64,000 bases of DNA from NCBI GenBank assembly GCA_003402315.1, contig QFXI01000022.1, positions 52,410 to 116,409 of the forward strand, in the 5' to 3' direction. Of this stretch, positions 1 to 9,909 are shown piece after piece (position 1 is the first letter of the stretch; every line of letters begins with the position of its first letter). The position numbers and the translations under genes were made by a program. Source of the DNA: Candidatus Nitrotoga sp. LAW. Its GTDB lineage: Bacteria; Pseudomonadota; Gammaproteobacteria; Burkholderiales; Gallionellaceae. The notes beneath the pieces are model-generated. The model had not been told where the DNA came from. It searched no databases and worked only from the letters and a program-made list of their open reading frames with translations.

Positions 1-616
1 CAACATCGGCAAAAATTTTGATACGCCGATTGAACATGCCGCCGCTGATTACTTGATCGGATTACGGCGTGTGTACGCCTATGCCAGTTATGTCGCCATT
101 AATATTTCTTCGCCGAACACCAAGAATTTGCGCCAATTGCAAGGGGGGGATGAGCTGGATGCGTTACTCACGCAACTTAAAGCGGAGCAGGAAAAGTTGG
201 CTGATTTGCATGGTAAATATGTTCCTTTGGCGTTAAAAATAGCCCCTGATCTTGATAGTGAACAAATCCGCCAGATTGCGGTACTTTTGCAACGGCACCG
301 CATTGACGGTGTGATCGCCACCAATACAACGCTAACGCGTACAGGTGTCGAACATCTTACGCAGAATACAGAGACAGGCGGATTGAGCGGTGTGCCAGTG
401 CGTGACAGATCTACCGCCGTTATCCGTGAACTTGCCACCGCATTACAAGGATCTCTGCCTATTATTGGTGTAGGCGGTATCTTGAGCGGAAAAGATGCAG
501 CGGAAAAAATAGGCGCTGGCGCTGCACTAATACAGATTTACAGTGGATTGATTTATCGCGGTCCTGGGTTAGTCAATGAATGTGTTAAAGCGACTAGGAG
601 CTTGCAACATAGCTAA
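1..616 (+). CDS. pyrD: Dihydroorotate dehydrogenase (quinone), 3' part
   Basis: C-terminal two thirds of a class 2 dihydroorotate dehydrogenase, which oxidises dihydroorotate to orotate in pyrimidine synthesis and passes electrons to quinone at the inner membrane. The reading frame is open from base 2, so the gene starts before the window. Visible family motifs are [11 protein letters not shown] near the left edge, ATNTT, the GGLSG loop, and the FMN-phosphate binding end IGVGGI...[17 protein letters not shown]. The class 2 assignment rests on overall similarity, since the membrane-targeting N-terminus lies outside the window. The following gene is 250 bases away and probably has its own promoter. 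Confidence 0.95.
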   Translation, partial: NIGKNFDTPIEHAAADYLIGLRRVYAYASYVAINISSPNTKNLRQLQGGDELDALLTQLKAEQEKLADLHGKYVPLALKIAPDLDSEQIRQIAVLLQRHRIDGVIATNTTLTRTGVEHLTQNTETGGLSGVPVRDRSTAVIRELATALQGSLPIIGVGGILSGKDAAEKIGAGAALIQIYSGLIYRGPGLVNECVKATRSLQHS

Positions 617-866
617 CGGGATAACCGGCATAGGCAAGCCTGATTCCTTCGTGCAAATTAATTTGTACTTCGGCCTGATCCAACGTTTCTTCGACATGCT
701 CCCGTATGCTTCATGCGTTGATCTTGCCAAGATCATTAGCGAAGATAGCGCTAGGTTAAAACTAGAGTTATGATGGTTTCATACTACATGAGTTTTGCTG
801 TTGGGTTATTTCCCTGCCAAGAGCCGATATAATCCTAACTATGCCCTTTATACAATTCCGCACTCC

Positions 867-3170
867 ATGACTTCCCGCTGGTGGTTCTATTCGGTTATAG
901 CTGGTCTCGCCCTCATCATCACACCACTGTTGTTGCTGATGTTTGCGGCAATGGTGGTCTACCCTACGCTGCCTTCGCTTGAAGCACTGACTGACTATCG
1001 GCCTAAAATTCCGCTCCGTGTATACAGCGCGGAGGGCGTCTTGATCGGCGAATTCGGGGAGGAACGTCGTGCGCTGGTCAAGATCGACGAAGTCCCCGAT
1101 TTGATGAAAAAAGCCGTTCTCGCAGCGGAAGATGATCGGTTTTATGAGCACGGCGGAGTGGATTACATGGGCGTATTGCGCGCCACTTATAACAATTTTA
1201 CCTCGGGCGGCGTCAAGCAAGGAGCCAGCACGATCACCATGCAAGTGGCACGTAATTTTTTCCTGACCAAAGAGAAGAAATTATCGCGAAAATTTAACGA
1301 AGTGTTGCTTGCCATCAAGATCGAACACAACCTGAGTAAGGATGAAATCCTCCAGCTTTATATTAATCATATCTATCTTGGTCAACGTGCCTATGGCTTT
1401 GCTGCTGCCGCGCAAGGCTATTTTGGCAAAAACCTAGACCAACTTGGCGTAGCTGAGTTTGCTATGTTGGCGGGTTTACCCAAGGCTCCTTCCATTTATA
1501 ATCCAGTGGTCAATCCCAAGCGTGCCAAATTGCGCCAAACCTATGTGTTGCGCCGCATGCATGAGCTGGGTTTTATTGACATTCCGCAACAAGAAGCGGC
1601 ACTGCATCAACCTTTGATGGTGAAACGCAGCTATCAAGAATTTGCAGGTAAAGCTGATTATCTGGCGGAAATGGTTAGGCAAGAGGTATTCAAACGCTAT
1701 CAGGATGACACTTATACACAAGGTATCAAGGTCTATACAACCATCCGTCAACAAGACCAGGCAACAGCCTATGAAGCGCTGCGCAAAGGTGTGCTGGAAT
1801 ATGACCGACGCCATGGTTACCGCGGCCCGGAAGGCTATATTGATCTTCAAAAAGGGAATTCTGAAGAAGAGTTGGAAGAAGCGCTACAGGATATTGCTGA
1901 TAGTGATGACATGATACCCGCCGTAGTACTTGCAGCAAATCCTAAAGGTATCCGCGCTTACAGCAAGGGAGGGGCCATCGCCAAAATTAGCGGTGAAGGA
2001 CTGAAATTTGCGCTACCTTATATGAACGATAAGACTGCACTGAACCGGCGCTTACGTGTCGGTTCACTAATCCATGTGCAGAAGGACGAGAAGAACAATT
2101 GGAAGATTGTCCAGCTACCGCAAGTGGAAGCGGCATTCGTTTCAGCCAGTCCGCGAAATGGAGCGATTTACGCGTTGGTAGGCGGTTTTGATTTCAACCG
2201 CAACCAATTTAACCACGTAACCCAGGCATGGAGGCAGCCCGGTTCCAGCTTCAAACCATTCATTTATTCCGCCGCATTGGAAAAGGGCCTGACCCCTGCC
2301 TCTGTTATTGATGACGCTCCCTTAGTGATTGATGCGGCAGAGACAGGCAGTGAGGCTTGGGAGCCGAAAAACTACGATGGGGTATTTGAAGGTCCCATGC
2401 GCATGAGGCAAGCGCTGGTCAAATCCAAAAATATGGTCTCGATTCGCATTCTGCAAACTATCACGCCGCAATACGCACAAGACTACATCACTAAATTTGG
2501 CTTTGACGCAGCCAAGCACCCCCCGTACCTCACTATGGCATTAGGTGCCGGTTCGGTTACGCCCATGCAAATGCTGACGGGTTATTCTGTCTTCGCCAAT
2601 GGCGGTTTCCGCATCGCCCCCTATTTCATCCAGCGCATTGAGGATAGCAATGGCAAAGTGCTACACCAAGCCACGCCCGTTGTGGCCGGAGAAACCGCCC
2701 AGCAGGTTATAGATGTACGTAATGCCTACACTATGGTCAGTATGATGCAAGACGTGGTGCAACATGGCACAGCTTTTCGCGCCATGCAATTGGGCCGCCA
2801 CGATTTAGCGGGCAAGACCGGTACTACAAACGATGCAATGGATGCTTGGTTCAGCGGCTTCCATCCCACTGTGGTAGGGATTACCTGGGTTGGTTTCGAT
2901 AACCCGCACAGTCTGGGCGAGAGGGAAACCGGAGGCGGGGCTGCATTACCCATTTGGATGGATTACATGGGGAAAACACTCAAAAAAGTTCCTGAAGTTA
3001 CCTACACCATGCCGGAAAACATGGTGGCTGCGCGCATTAACAACGATGGACAGCGGAATGAAGCTGGTGAGTTAGTGGAATATTTTTACCAAGAAAATTT
3101 GCCGCCAGAGCAAATTGTTCCGCAACCGGAAAAGTCACTTATCGAAACAATCATCGATCACGTATTTTAA
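867..3170 (+). CDS. mrcA: Penicillin-binding protein 1A (class A PBP)
   Basis: Bifunctional peptidoglycan glycosyltransferase/transpeptidase anchored in the inner membrane. I chose the ATG at 867 (767 residues): an in-frame ATG at 795 would put about 24 non-conserved residues before the membrane segment at roughly 5-32. The GT51 domain shows the catalytic-Glu motif AAEDDRFYEHGG (Glu88) and GASTITMQVARN. The transpeptidase domain shows the SxxK nucleophile motif (Ser460-Lys463 in PGSSFKP), SKN, and KTG at 650-652. Length and motif order are typical of PBP1A. The next gene begins 6 bases after the stop, so the two are likely cotranscribed. Confidence 0.96.
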   Translation: MTSRWWFYSVIAGLALIITPLLLLMFAAMVVYPTLPSLEALTDYRPKIPLRVYSAEGVLIGEFGEERRALVKIDEVPDLMKKAVLAAEDDRFYEHGGVDYMGVLRATYNNFTSGGVKQGASTITMQVARNFFLTKEKKLSRKFNEVLLAIKIEHNLSKDEILQLYINHIYLGQRAYGFAAAAQGYFGKNLDQLGVAEFAMLAGLPKAPSIYNPVVNPKRAKLRQTYVLRRMHELGFIDIPQQEAALHQPLMVKRSYQEFAGKADYLAEMVRQEVFKRYQDDTYTQGIKVYTTIRQQDQATAYEALRKGVLEYDRRHGYRGPEGYIDLQKGNSEEELEEALQDIADSDDMIPAVVLAANPKGIRAYSKGGAIAKISGEGLKFALPYMNDKTALNRRLRVGSLIHVQKDEKNNWKIVQLPQVEAAFVSASPRNGAIYALVGGFDFNRNQFNHVTQAWRQPGSSFKPFIYSAALEKGLTPASVIDDAPLVIDAAETGSEAWEPKNYDGVFEGPMRMRQALVKSKNMVSIRILQTITPQYAQDYITKFGFDAAKHPPYLTMALGAGSVTPMQMLTGYSVFANGGFRIAPYFIQRIEDSNGKVLHQATPVVAGETAQQVIDVRNAYTMVSMMQDVVQHGTAFRAMQLGRHDLAGKTGTTNDAMDAWFSGFHPTVVGITWVGFDNPHSLGERETGGGAALPIWMDYMGKTLKKVPEVTYTMPENMVAARINNDGQRNEAGELVEYFYQENLPPEQIVPQPEKSLIETIIDHVF

Positions 3171-3176
3171 TTTGAC

Positions 3177-3788
3177 ATGAGTAAAGATCGTGTACATCGG
3201 CGCGACCTGATGCGTGAACAGCTCGCTCATCACGCTGCGCGTCTAATGGCCGAAGGTGGCATTACTGATTATGCGTTTGCTAAACGCAAGGCTGCCAAGC
3301 AAATGGGTGCGGAAGATACCCAACACTTGCCCAGCAATGATGAAGTTGAAATGGCGTTGCGCAGTTTCCGTGCGTTGTATCAGAGTGAAAGCCATCCCCT
3401 TGTCCTGCATCACTTGCGTCAGCAAGCGCTCGACACTATGCAATTATTGGAGTCCTTCCATCCATTTCTTACGGGTTCTGTGTTGAACGGCACGGCAGGC
3501 GAGCAATCAGACATTAACCTTTTGGTTTATTCCGATGACGAAAAGGCCGTGATGATGTTCCTGCTCAAGCATAATCTGCCTTTTGAAGGCGGTGAATGGT
3601 CCGTACATCTGACAGGCAGGCAACAAACTGTGCCCAGCTTTACGCTGAAAACTGAAGCTGGCGTACCGGTGAATATCGCAATACTGCCTGAAAATGCAAG
3701 GTTCAGTGGCAGCCGTAAGATGGGGAGGCAAGCGGATATAGCGGCGGTGAAACGGTTGCTTGAAGATGGACGCGTGAATGATGAATAG
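3177..3788 (+). CDS. Nucleotidyltransferase-like conserved protein
   Basis: A 203-residue soluble protein directly after mrcA. The segment TGSVLNGTAGEQSDINLLVY resembles the core of the nucleotidyltransferase (MNT/Pol-beta-like) fold: a GS turn followed by acidic residues before a hydrophobic strand. Homologous proteins in betaproteobacteria often carry misleading ligase names. No ligase ATP-grasp or Mur motif is visible, so I do not assign that activity. The N-terminal 60 residues are basic and helical. Function is unknown, and the link to cell-wall synthesis rests only on position. Confidence 0.75.
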   Translation: MSKDRVHRRDLMREQLAHHAARLMAEGGITDYAFAKRKAAKQMGAEDTQHLPSNDEVEMALRSFRALYQSESHPLVLHHLRQQALDTMQLLESFHPFLTGSVLNGTAGEQSDINLLVYSDDEKAVMMFLLKHNLPFEGGEWSVHLTGRQQTVPSFTLKTEAGVPVNIAILPENARFSGSRKMGRQADIAAVKRLLEDGRVNDE

Positions 3789-3845
3789 ATACTTTGCATC
3801 GTCCGCAATGATAATTGCTGCCGCACTTCAAACTTGAACGTATCC

Positions 3846-5066
3846 TTAATTTAACGTTGGTTCCCCGCCTTTCGGAAACAACACCCATAACCGCCCTTGC
3901 TGCTTCATTTTGCCCGCTTGTGCCCCCGCAGTTTCGCCAAATCCCCAGAAAAAATCTGCGCGCACCGCGCCCTTGATGGCTCCCCCCGTGTCTTGCGCCA
4001 GCATCAAACGGTTGAGTGGTACGCTATCATTGGGATAGGTCGTAGCAAGAAAGACCGGCGCACCCAGCGGGATGGTGTGCGGATCTACGGCAATACTGTA
4101 TTCATTAGTAAGTGGCACGCCCAATGCACCCAACGGTGCAGACAGGCTATCCGGCAATTCGCGTAAAAATACGTAGCTTGGATTTTGTGCCAATAATCTG
4201 TTAATTTTATCTGGATTTTTCTCGGCCCATATCTTAATGCCCTGCATGGAGGCTTCTTCGAGCTTAAGTTCGCCTGTTTCAACCAGCTTCTTGCCGATGG
4301 ACATGTAAGGGTGGCCGTTTTGGTCCGCATATCCGACCTTTACCTGCTGGCCATCGGGTAATTCAATGCGTCCAGAGCCTTGTATTTGCAGAAAAAATAA
4401 CTCAATTGCATTTTCCACCCAGAACAATTCATTCCCCATCAGCGCACTGGCCCCGGTTCCGGCATCAATCTCTGCACGGTTGTAGTAGGGCACAATGCGT
4501 TTGCCCTGTAAGCGGCCACGTAGGCGCAGATCTTTGAGTTGCGGATAAACTGCGCCTAAATCGACCGTAAGTAAATCATTCGGCGCGGCATACAGGGGAT
4601 ATTGGAAGCGCGGAGTCTTGGAACGGCTACCCTTGAGTAAAGGCTCGTAATAGCCGGTAATTATTCCTAGCTCGCTACCGTCCGGATTGAGCAGTTGATA
4701 AGGGGTAAACCATTCTTCATAAAACGCACGCAGCGTAGCATTGTCATTAACCCCCAATTGTTCGGCTTGAACACATACCTCCTGCCAGTGTGGCTTGTTT
4801 CTCAGCACACGACAGCTTTGCAGAAATGCAGTTTGGGAGGGTGCAAGGTCGAGAGCTTGCCAATCCGGCAGCATCTCCCACTTACTCACAATAAACAAGG
4901 GGGCAGATAATCCTGTTATGGGTGCTGGCACCACTTTGGGAGGCAGTAAAACTGGTTGGGGAGGTGGCACGACGGGCGGCTTGGATAAAATTGAGCAGGC
5001 GTTAAGAAATACGCTCAGTACCAAAGCCAGCCATTTTTTATTTATTTTAAAATGATGTCTCTTCAT
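3846..5066 (-). CDS. mltA: Membrane-bound lytic murein transglycosylase A
   Basis: Outer-membrane lipoprotein that cleaves the glycan strand of peptidoglycan to give 1,6-anhydro-muropeptides. The N-terminus is a lipoprotein signal (basic start, hydrophobic stretch, lipobox LNAC with Cys24), followed by a proline-rich linker. The body has the MltA barrel motifs GIITGYYEPLLKGS and WVENAIELFFLQIQGSGRI. The C-terminal 3D domain is shown by LAQDTGGAIKGAVRADFFWG, with its conserved aspartates. The 406-residue length fits the family. It converges with the gene ending at 3788, and no clear terminator separates them. Confidence 0.95.
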   Translation of the reverse strand: MKRHHFKINKKWLALVLSVFLNACSILSKPPVVPPPQPVLLPPKVVPAPITGLSAPLFIVSKWEMLPDWQALDLAPSQTAFLQSCRVLRNKPHWQEVCVQAEQLGVNDNATLRAFYEEWFTPYQLLNPDGSELGIITGYYEPLLKGSRSKTPRFQYPLYAAPNDLLTVDLGAVYPQLKDLRLRGRLQGKRIVPYYNRAEIDAGTGASALMGNELFWVENAIELFFLQIQGSGRIELPDGQQVKVGYADQNGHPYMSIGKKLVETGELKLEEASMQGIKIWAEKNPDKINRLLAQNPSYVFLRELPDSLSAPLGALGVPLTNEYSIAVDPHTIPLGAPVFLATTYPNDSVPLNRLMLAQDTGGAIKGAVRADFFWGFGETAGAQAGKMKQQGRLWVLFPKGGEPTLN

Positions 5067-5564
5067 GGGCGAATATTTTTATAAATTCTGTTTAGTTGGC
5101 TGATTTTCAGACGACTCCTGAGGGTTTTCACGTAAAAGCAACTGATTTCTGGAAAATGGCGGGTCTGGAATTATTACCTGTGCATAGAGAGGTTTGATTC
5201 AATGGCACGTTGTTATGATACTACGCGGTACAGATAAGCTCCCTTCTTTAAGCTCTTCAGCTATTGGATATTTCTAAAAAATGTCGGTAAATCGCACGGT
5301 ACGGAAGCTTGAAGAAGATCGAAAAAGTATTGTAATGCCAGTGCAGTGCTGTACGTTAATTAGAATTTAGGGCACCTCTAAATAAATACTGAAAAAATGA
5401 TTTCAAAAATAAATTCCGTCAAGAATGCGGCGCTGCACTATCCTTTTGTAATGCGCGTGGGGTTGGGGTGGGTAAATAGGTGATGGAATAAATGGTTATA
5501 ATAAGTGGTGAAGGATTGGGTTTTATTTTATTCAGCCCAAGCTACCGCGTTCAAAACACCTCCA
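5067..5564. other. Gene-free stretch upstream of mltA
   Basis: About 500 bases between the divergent mltA and a small lipoprotein gene. It is AT-rich and should contain both promoters, but I could not fix a convincing -35/-10 pair. I saw no tRNA, repeat array or recognisable gene remnant in it. Confidence 0.4.
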
Positions 5565-6092
5565 ATGAAGACACAAATGATAAACAACACAAAATACTTT
5601 GCCGTAATTTTTGCTTCAATTATTTCTATGTGTGGATGTGCAACGGTTGACACTTTTCAAAAAATGCATTCATACGAAAGAGCGCAATATGTCTGCTCCA
5701 GGGATAGCTACTACGAACGCTTGCGTAATGACGAGACAAGCCAAGAAGCCAGAATTAACGATATTAGCAGTGCTTTAGCGCGGGGCTATCGTGTGCATAA
5801 ATCATGTAATACCGTAAAAGTGGAGAAGCCTGGCACTGTCTCCTGCACATCTAATGGCGTAGGAACCCGCATAAACACCGATTGCAAACAAAACACAAAT
5901 ACAACTTATGAAAATGTTTGTACTGAAACACCGGTATCTATTGATGCAAATTTGGAAAGAGGGAATCTTAAGGTGTCTAGAGATCTGATGGAAAGGGCCA
6001 AAATCGAAAAGAATAATATATATAGTCTTTGCTATTCATTGGTTGAACCGATGTCCGCTGAGCAAGCCTTTAGTTATTACAAAAACAAATGA
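5565..6092 (+). CDS. Small cysteine-rich lipoprotein, unknown function
   Basis: From the ATG at 5565 this is a 175-residue protein with a hydrophobic N-terminal stretch and the sequence SMCGCATVD, a plausible lipobox with the second Cys as the lipidation site. A start at 5505 would add about 20 residues ahead of the signal and is less likely. The mature part has several spaced cysteines (YVCSRD, HKSCNT, VSCTSN, TDCKQN, NVCTET), suggesting disulfides in the periplasm. I do not recognise a family. Its lower GC compared with neighbours hints at acquired or fast-evolving DNA. Confidence 0.6.
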   Translation: MKTQMINNTKYFAVIFASIISMCGCATVDTFQKMHSYERAQYVCSRDSYYERLRNDETSQEARINDISSALARGYRVHKSCNTVKVEKPGTVSCTSNGVGTRINTDCKQNTNTTYENVCTETPVSIDANLERGNLKVSRDLMERAKIEKNNIYSLCYSLVEPMSAEQAFSYYKNK

Positions 6093-6161
6093 ACGGCCCC
6101 TAGCTTGGTAGCCCGGTTGGGCGGATGAAATAAAACCCCAATCCTTCTGAAACGATAGTAA

Positions 6162-6503
6162 ATGGCCTCAGATTTGTCTTTTGTCGAATACGTCTGCGAT
6201 CAAATGAGCGCCGCCGGAACAATTGCGTTCCGAAAGATGTTTGGTGAGTTCGCGATTTACTGTGGGGGAAAGGTCGTCGCCCTAGTTTGTGACAATCAAT
6301 TGTTCGTGAAACCAACATTTGGCGGACGCTCTTTTGTTGAACGAGTCACCGATGTGCCACCATATCCAGGCGCCAAGGCGCATTTTTTGATCGGGGACGA
6401 ACTAGACAACCGCGAATGGATATCCAAGCTCATCAGGATTACTGAGAGTGAGCTTCCACTCCCGAAACCCAAGAAGCCAAAGCGCCCAAAAAATAAAAAA
6501 TGA
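6162..6503 (+). CDS. TfoX N-terminal domain protein
   Basis: A 113-residue protein matching the TfoX/Sxy N-terminal domain alone: FVEYVCDQMSAAGTIAFRKMFGEF, the glycine-turn YCGGKVVALVCDNQLFVKP, and the conserved GAKAHF-like segment. Full-length TfoX regulates competence in gammaproteobacteria. Single-domain versions like this one are common and functionally undefined. The C-terminus is a lysine/proline tail (PKPKKPKRPKNKK), which may contact nucleic acid. Confidence 0.8.
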   Translation: MASDLSFVEYVCDQMSAAGTIAFRKMFGEFAIYCGGKVVALVCDNQLFVKPTFGGRSFVERVTDVPPYPGAKAHFLIGDELDNREWISKLIRITESELPLPKPKKPKRPKNKK

Positions 6504-6640
6504 GCCATCACTTTGGTTGCAAAAAATATTAGTCACTTTCGCATTGCAAAGGGCACTGCACGATAATACCGCGCACTAGGCGTATTGATTGATGAAACCG
6601 CTTTCCTTAAGCCGGTCGGCATGAGTATTCATAATGCAGC

Positions 6641-7870
6641 TCAACCGGGACGGCCATCGGTACGTGGTCGCCAGTAGACTGGTAAATAGCGCACCACCCA
6701 AGACCCAAAACATGTCAGCCAAACTGTTCCAGCAGCAAAATATAGCCAGTATCCCGCTTGCATGGGGAGCATGTCCGCCAGCACGCGCAACATGGCTACA
6801 AGCTGAAATCCCATAAACATCAAATTGATCGGGTTATCTATTTTCATCGGCAGCCCAGAATGGCCGAGTGTAACGCGTGTGGCCATACCAATCAGCAAAG
6901 TGGAGAAGCAGCCTACGGTTAGTGCATGCAATGGCGCAAGTCCCCAGATAACGGTTGTGCCATGGCTGATGAATAGCACAAAACTTTGTACGGTGAACAG
7001 CAGCATGGCGATGCCAAGCCAGGCAAAACCAATGTGCAATACGCCCAGCAGTGGGAATTTCAGGCTGCGGTGCAATCCCCAATTGTGCGTCAAATGGAGT
7101 GCCACGATAGCTAGTGGCGCGTCGCATAGCCAAAGCCAGGCAGATGCATCATTGATTTGCAGCAGACCATGCCCCGCGCTGGCAACCAATATGACCCACC
7201 AAGCCCAATATGGACTCGGGATATAGTTATGCGTTAACGCACTGGCGGTGAAGAATGGAATCATGCGATGCGCAACACTGGAAAATACCGGTAACAAAAA
7301 TAGCCATAACCCTCCTTGAATGGAAAAGTGCAACCATGCTGCGTTGCCACTCAATAACCACATAAGGTAGGCGACGAGCCCGCACCAACCCAGGCTCAGT
7401 GCGATGAAAATGAGTTGTGGGTGACGTTTGTTTTGGTGTGACGTGTCGAGCAATACGCGCAGCAGTGCATACAGTGCCAAGACCCATCCTGATAGCGTGC
7501 TGAGAACGGCAACAATTAATAAAGTATGACTCATCAATAGCCCGACATAGAAACTGACAGCCCCCAGCATGAGCAGCACAAAGGCGGGCACATATCGATG
7601 CGGCGGAATTTCGCCACCTTTCATCCAACGTGGATAGGTCGTCATTAAAAAACCGAACATGAACAATGGAAACAGGCCGTAGATCATTAACCATGCATGC
7701 GCGGCATTGGGCGCAATTGTCCAGGGTATGGGATGCCAGAGCACACCATACCTTGTCACCAATTCAGTCAATAACCACACCATCACGGCGAGCGCTTGCA
7801 GTGCGCCGCCGAAGAACATGACACGGTGAGGTGCGGCACTAAAGATATGCCACTGCTTTGAAATTATCAT
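6641..7870 (-). CDS. nnrS: NnrS family membrane protein
   Basis: A 409-residue integral membrane protein with about 12 hydrophobic segments. Hallmarks of NnrS are present: HRVMFFGGALQAL near the N-terminus, AHAWLMIYGLFPLFMFGFLMTTYPRW, and the later HALTVGCFSTLLIGMATRVTLGHSG. In studied bacteria NnrS is a haem- and copper-containing protein that protects against nitric-oxide stress. Here it is a single gene with no denitrification genes nearby, so a role in NO resistance is an inference from the family. Confidence 0.9.
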   Translation of the reverse strand: MIISKQWHIFSAAPHRVMFFGGALQALAVMVWLLTELVTRYGVLWHPIPWTIAPNAAHAWLMIYGLFPLFMFGFLMTTYPRWMKGGEIPPHRYVPAFVLLMLGAVSFYVGLLMSHTLLIVAVLSTLSGWVLALYALLRVLLDTSHQNKRHPQLIFIALSLGWCGLVAYLMWLLSGNAAWLHFSIQGGLWLFLLPVFSSVAHRMIPFFTASALTHNYIPSPYWAWWVILVASAGHGLLQINDASAWLWLCDAPLAIVALHLTHNWGLHRSLKFPLLGVLHIGFAWLGIAMLLFTVQSFVLFISHGTTVIWGLAPLHALTVGCFSTLLIGMATRVTLGHSGLPMKIDNPINLMFMGFQLVAMLRVLADMLPMQAGYWLYFAAGTVWLTCFGSWVVRYLPVYWRPRTDGRPG

Positions 7871-8090
7871 AAATTCGTGTGGTTTATCTGCACTCGATAA
7901 CGCAGCGTAATAGCGCGTTAGCTGATGTTTCTCTTGGGCATTTTTGGATAAATTTATACATGTCGATATTCTACTCGGTGCGATTCATTAAACCCAGCAA
8001 CAGACTGGATTTGCGATTGATGTGGCCTGAAGGCATGATGGCAAACCAACGGCTTTATTTTGTGATACCGACCAACCTTGAATTTAATCC

Positions 8091-9572
8091 ATGCCACGTT
8101 ACGATAAATCACTCGTCTGGTTTCGCCGCGATTTGCGCTGTGATGACCACACCGCCCTGCATCACGCACTCAAAGAAAGCTGCCTAGTGTTCTGTGTTTT
8201 TATTTTTGATAAGAAAATCCTGGATCCACTTTTGGTTTGTGGTGCGCGGGCGGATCGCCGGGTAGAATTTATCCACGCCAGCCTGCAATCACTCGATGAT
8301 GAATTAAAACGGCGTGGCGGCGCCCTGATTGTGCGCCATGCCGATGCGGTTGCCGTCATACCTGAGCTTGCGCAAGAACTTGGCATTGATGCGGTATTCG
8401 TCAATCATGACTACGAACCGCAGGCAATCACACGCGACAACACGGTAGAAAAACATCTCAAGGCCGACGGCCGTGCCTGGCATAGCTATAAGGATCAGGT
8501 GATTTTCGAAAAAGATGAAGTGCTGTCTCTGGCCGGAAAACCATTTTCAGTTTTTACCCCTTACAAAAATGCCTGGCTGAAAAAAATTCAGTCCATCACT
8601 GGATTATTCGACCTCTCTTGCCTGGCACCCCACAATACCAGGTCAGGGCAAGGTACATTGACCTCGCCCGCTAAACTTTCACCGATGCCCTCGCTGGCAG
8701 CCATGGGATTTGAAACAACCAATTTATCCAAACTGAGTATTACGCCAGGGATGCAAGGTGCGCAGGCATTGCTGGATGATTTTGTGCCGCGCATGAAAAA
8801 TTATCGCGATGCGCGTGATTTTCCGGCAGTAAAAGGGCCATCCTATCTTTCGGTGCATCTGCGTTTTGGTACGATATCGATTCGTGCACTGGCACGTCAT
8901 GCGATACAAGCGATCGCCTCAGGCCAAGGCGGTGATGGCGCAATGACCTGGCTGTCGGAACTGGTGTGGCGCGACTTTTATTTCATGATCCTGTACCAGC
9001 ATCCACATATCGTACAACGTACATTCAAGCCGGAATATGACCGTATTCAATGGGAGTCTGGCCCCGCGGCGGATGTGGCTTTCAGAGCCTGGTGTGAGGG
9101 ACGCACCGGGTATCCATTGGTTGATGCATCCATGCTTCAGTTGAATCAAACTGGTTATATGCACAACCGGTTGCGCATGGTGACTGCATGTTTTTTGATC
9201 AAAGATTTGGGCATTGACTGGCGCCGAGGAGAACAATATTTCGCGCTGAAATTAAATGATTTTGATTTGGCCGCGAATAATGGTGGTTGGCAGTGGGCCG
9301 CCTCGTCCGGTTGCGATGCCCAGCCATATTTTCGGATCTTCAATCCAATTATACAATCTGAAAAATTCGATGCCGAAGGAAAGTTTATACGGCGCTATTT
9401 GCCACAATTGGCAAAACTTGATGCCAAACGTATTCATACACCCTGGCTACTCCCTGAAGCAGAACGGATAAAAGCGGGGATTGCCTTAGGTAAAAACTAT
9501 CCTGCACCGATTGTTATGCACGACCAAGCACGCCTGAAAACACTGGATCGTTATGCGGTAGTCAAAAAATGA
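8091..9572 (+). CDS. phrB: Deoxyribodipyrimidine photolyase
   Basis: A 493-residue light-dependent DNA repair enzyme for cyclobutane pyrimidine dimers. The N-terminal antenna domain begins with SLVWFRRDLRCDDH. The C-terminal FAD domain shows YLSVHLRFGTISIRAL, WLSELVWRDFYFMIL, MLQLNQTGYMHNRLRMV and DFDLAANNGGWQWAASSG, as in class I CPD photolyases. The tryptophans of the electron-transfer chain lie in these segments. It stands alone, divergent from nnrS across 220 bases. Confidence 0.96.
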   Translation: MPRYDKSLVWFRRDLRCDDHTALHHALKESCLVFCVFIFDKKILDPLLVCGARADRRVEFIHASLQSLDDELKRRGGALIVRHADAVAVIPELAQELGIDAVFVNHDYEPQAITRDNTVEKHLKADGRAWHSYKDQVIFEKDEVLSLAGKPFSVFTPYKNAWLKKIQSITGLFDLSCLAPHNTRSGQGTLTSPAKLSPMPSLAAMGFETTNLSKLSITPGMQGAQALLDDFVPRMKNYRDARDFPAVKGPSYLSVHLRFGTISIRALARHAIQAIASGQGGDGAMTWLSELVWRDFYFMILYQHPHIVQRTFKPEYDRIQWESGPAADVAFRAWCEGRTGYPLVDASMLQLNQTGYMHNRLRMVTACFLIKDLGIDWRRGEQYFALKLNDFDLAANNGGWQWAASSGCDAQPYFRIFNPIIQSEKFDAEGKFIRRYLPQLAKLDAKRIHTPWLLPEAERIKAGIALGKNYPAPIVMHDQARLKTLDRYAVVKK

Positions 9573-9671
9573 ACTGTGTTTTACTAATCAAGTAATCAGT
9601 GCATTCATAAATTATAGGACTTTTTGAGGGGTACATCTGAATACCCCCCGGCTTTGCCAGAGGTTATTCAA

Positions 9672-9830
9672 TTATTTTTTCAAGCCATTAATACAAGCCT
9701 GAATTTTTACATTGTCACCAGCATGAGTTTTTTTGCAATCTGCTGACGACTGAGGGGTACTTGTTGCGTATGACGGCAACGCGACAAAAACTGCCACCGC
9801 AAAAACCAGCATATCCATAAAATTTTTCAT
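9672..9830 (-). CDS. Tiny secreted two-cysteine protein, copy A
   Basis: A 52-residue reading frame beginning MKNFMDMLVFAVAVF, with a cleavable-looking signal peptide ending around SYA. The short mature part ends HAGDNVKIQACINGLKK. Only two cysteines are present (Cys32, Cys46), placed to form one disulfide in the periplasm. It is clearly paralogous to the gene at 9910-10065: signal peptide, PQSS/PQSA, AGD, KIQAC and the GLKK end are all conserved, as is the ribosome-site region AAGGAAATTAATT. I do not recognise a family. Selection on the protein is supported by the conservation of the C-terminal half. Confidence 0.72.
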   Translation of the reverse strand: MKNFMDMLVFAVAVFVALPSYATSTPQSSADCKKTHAGDNVKIQACINGLKK

Positions 9831-9881
9831 AAATTAATTTCCTTTAATTTATTGGCTCTTTTTAGAGAGTACATCAAAAAC

Positions 9882-9900
9882 CCTCCGGCTTTGCCGGAGG
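9882..9900 (-). terminator. Rho-independent terminator between the two small genes
   Basis: A perfect 8-bp stem (CCTCCGGC/GCCGGAGG) with a 3-base loop. On the minus strand it is followed by a run of five T, just after the stop of the gene at 9910-10065. A weaker version of the same hairpin, using G-U pairs and without a T-run, follows the stop of the second copy near 9645-9664. The terminator therefore seems to have been duplicated with the gene. Confidence 0.75.
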
Positions 9901-9909
9901 ATTTTCTAA

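Noticed and set aside
576..773. A 65-codon frame overlapping the end of pyrD
   Set aside because: It has no family resemblance, starts within pyrD in another frame, and lacks a ribosome site.
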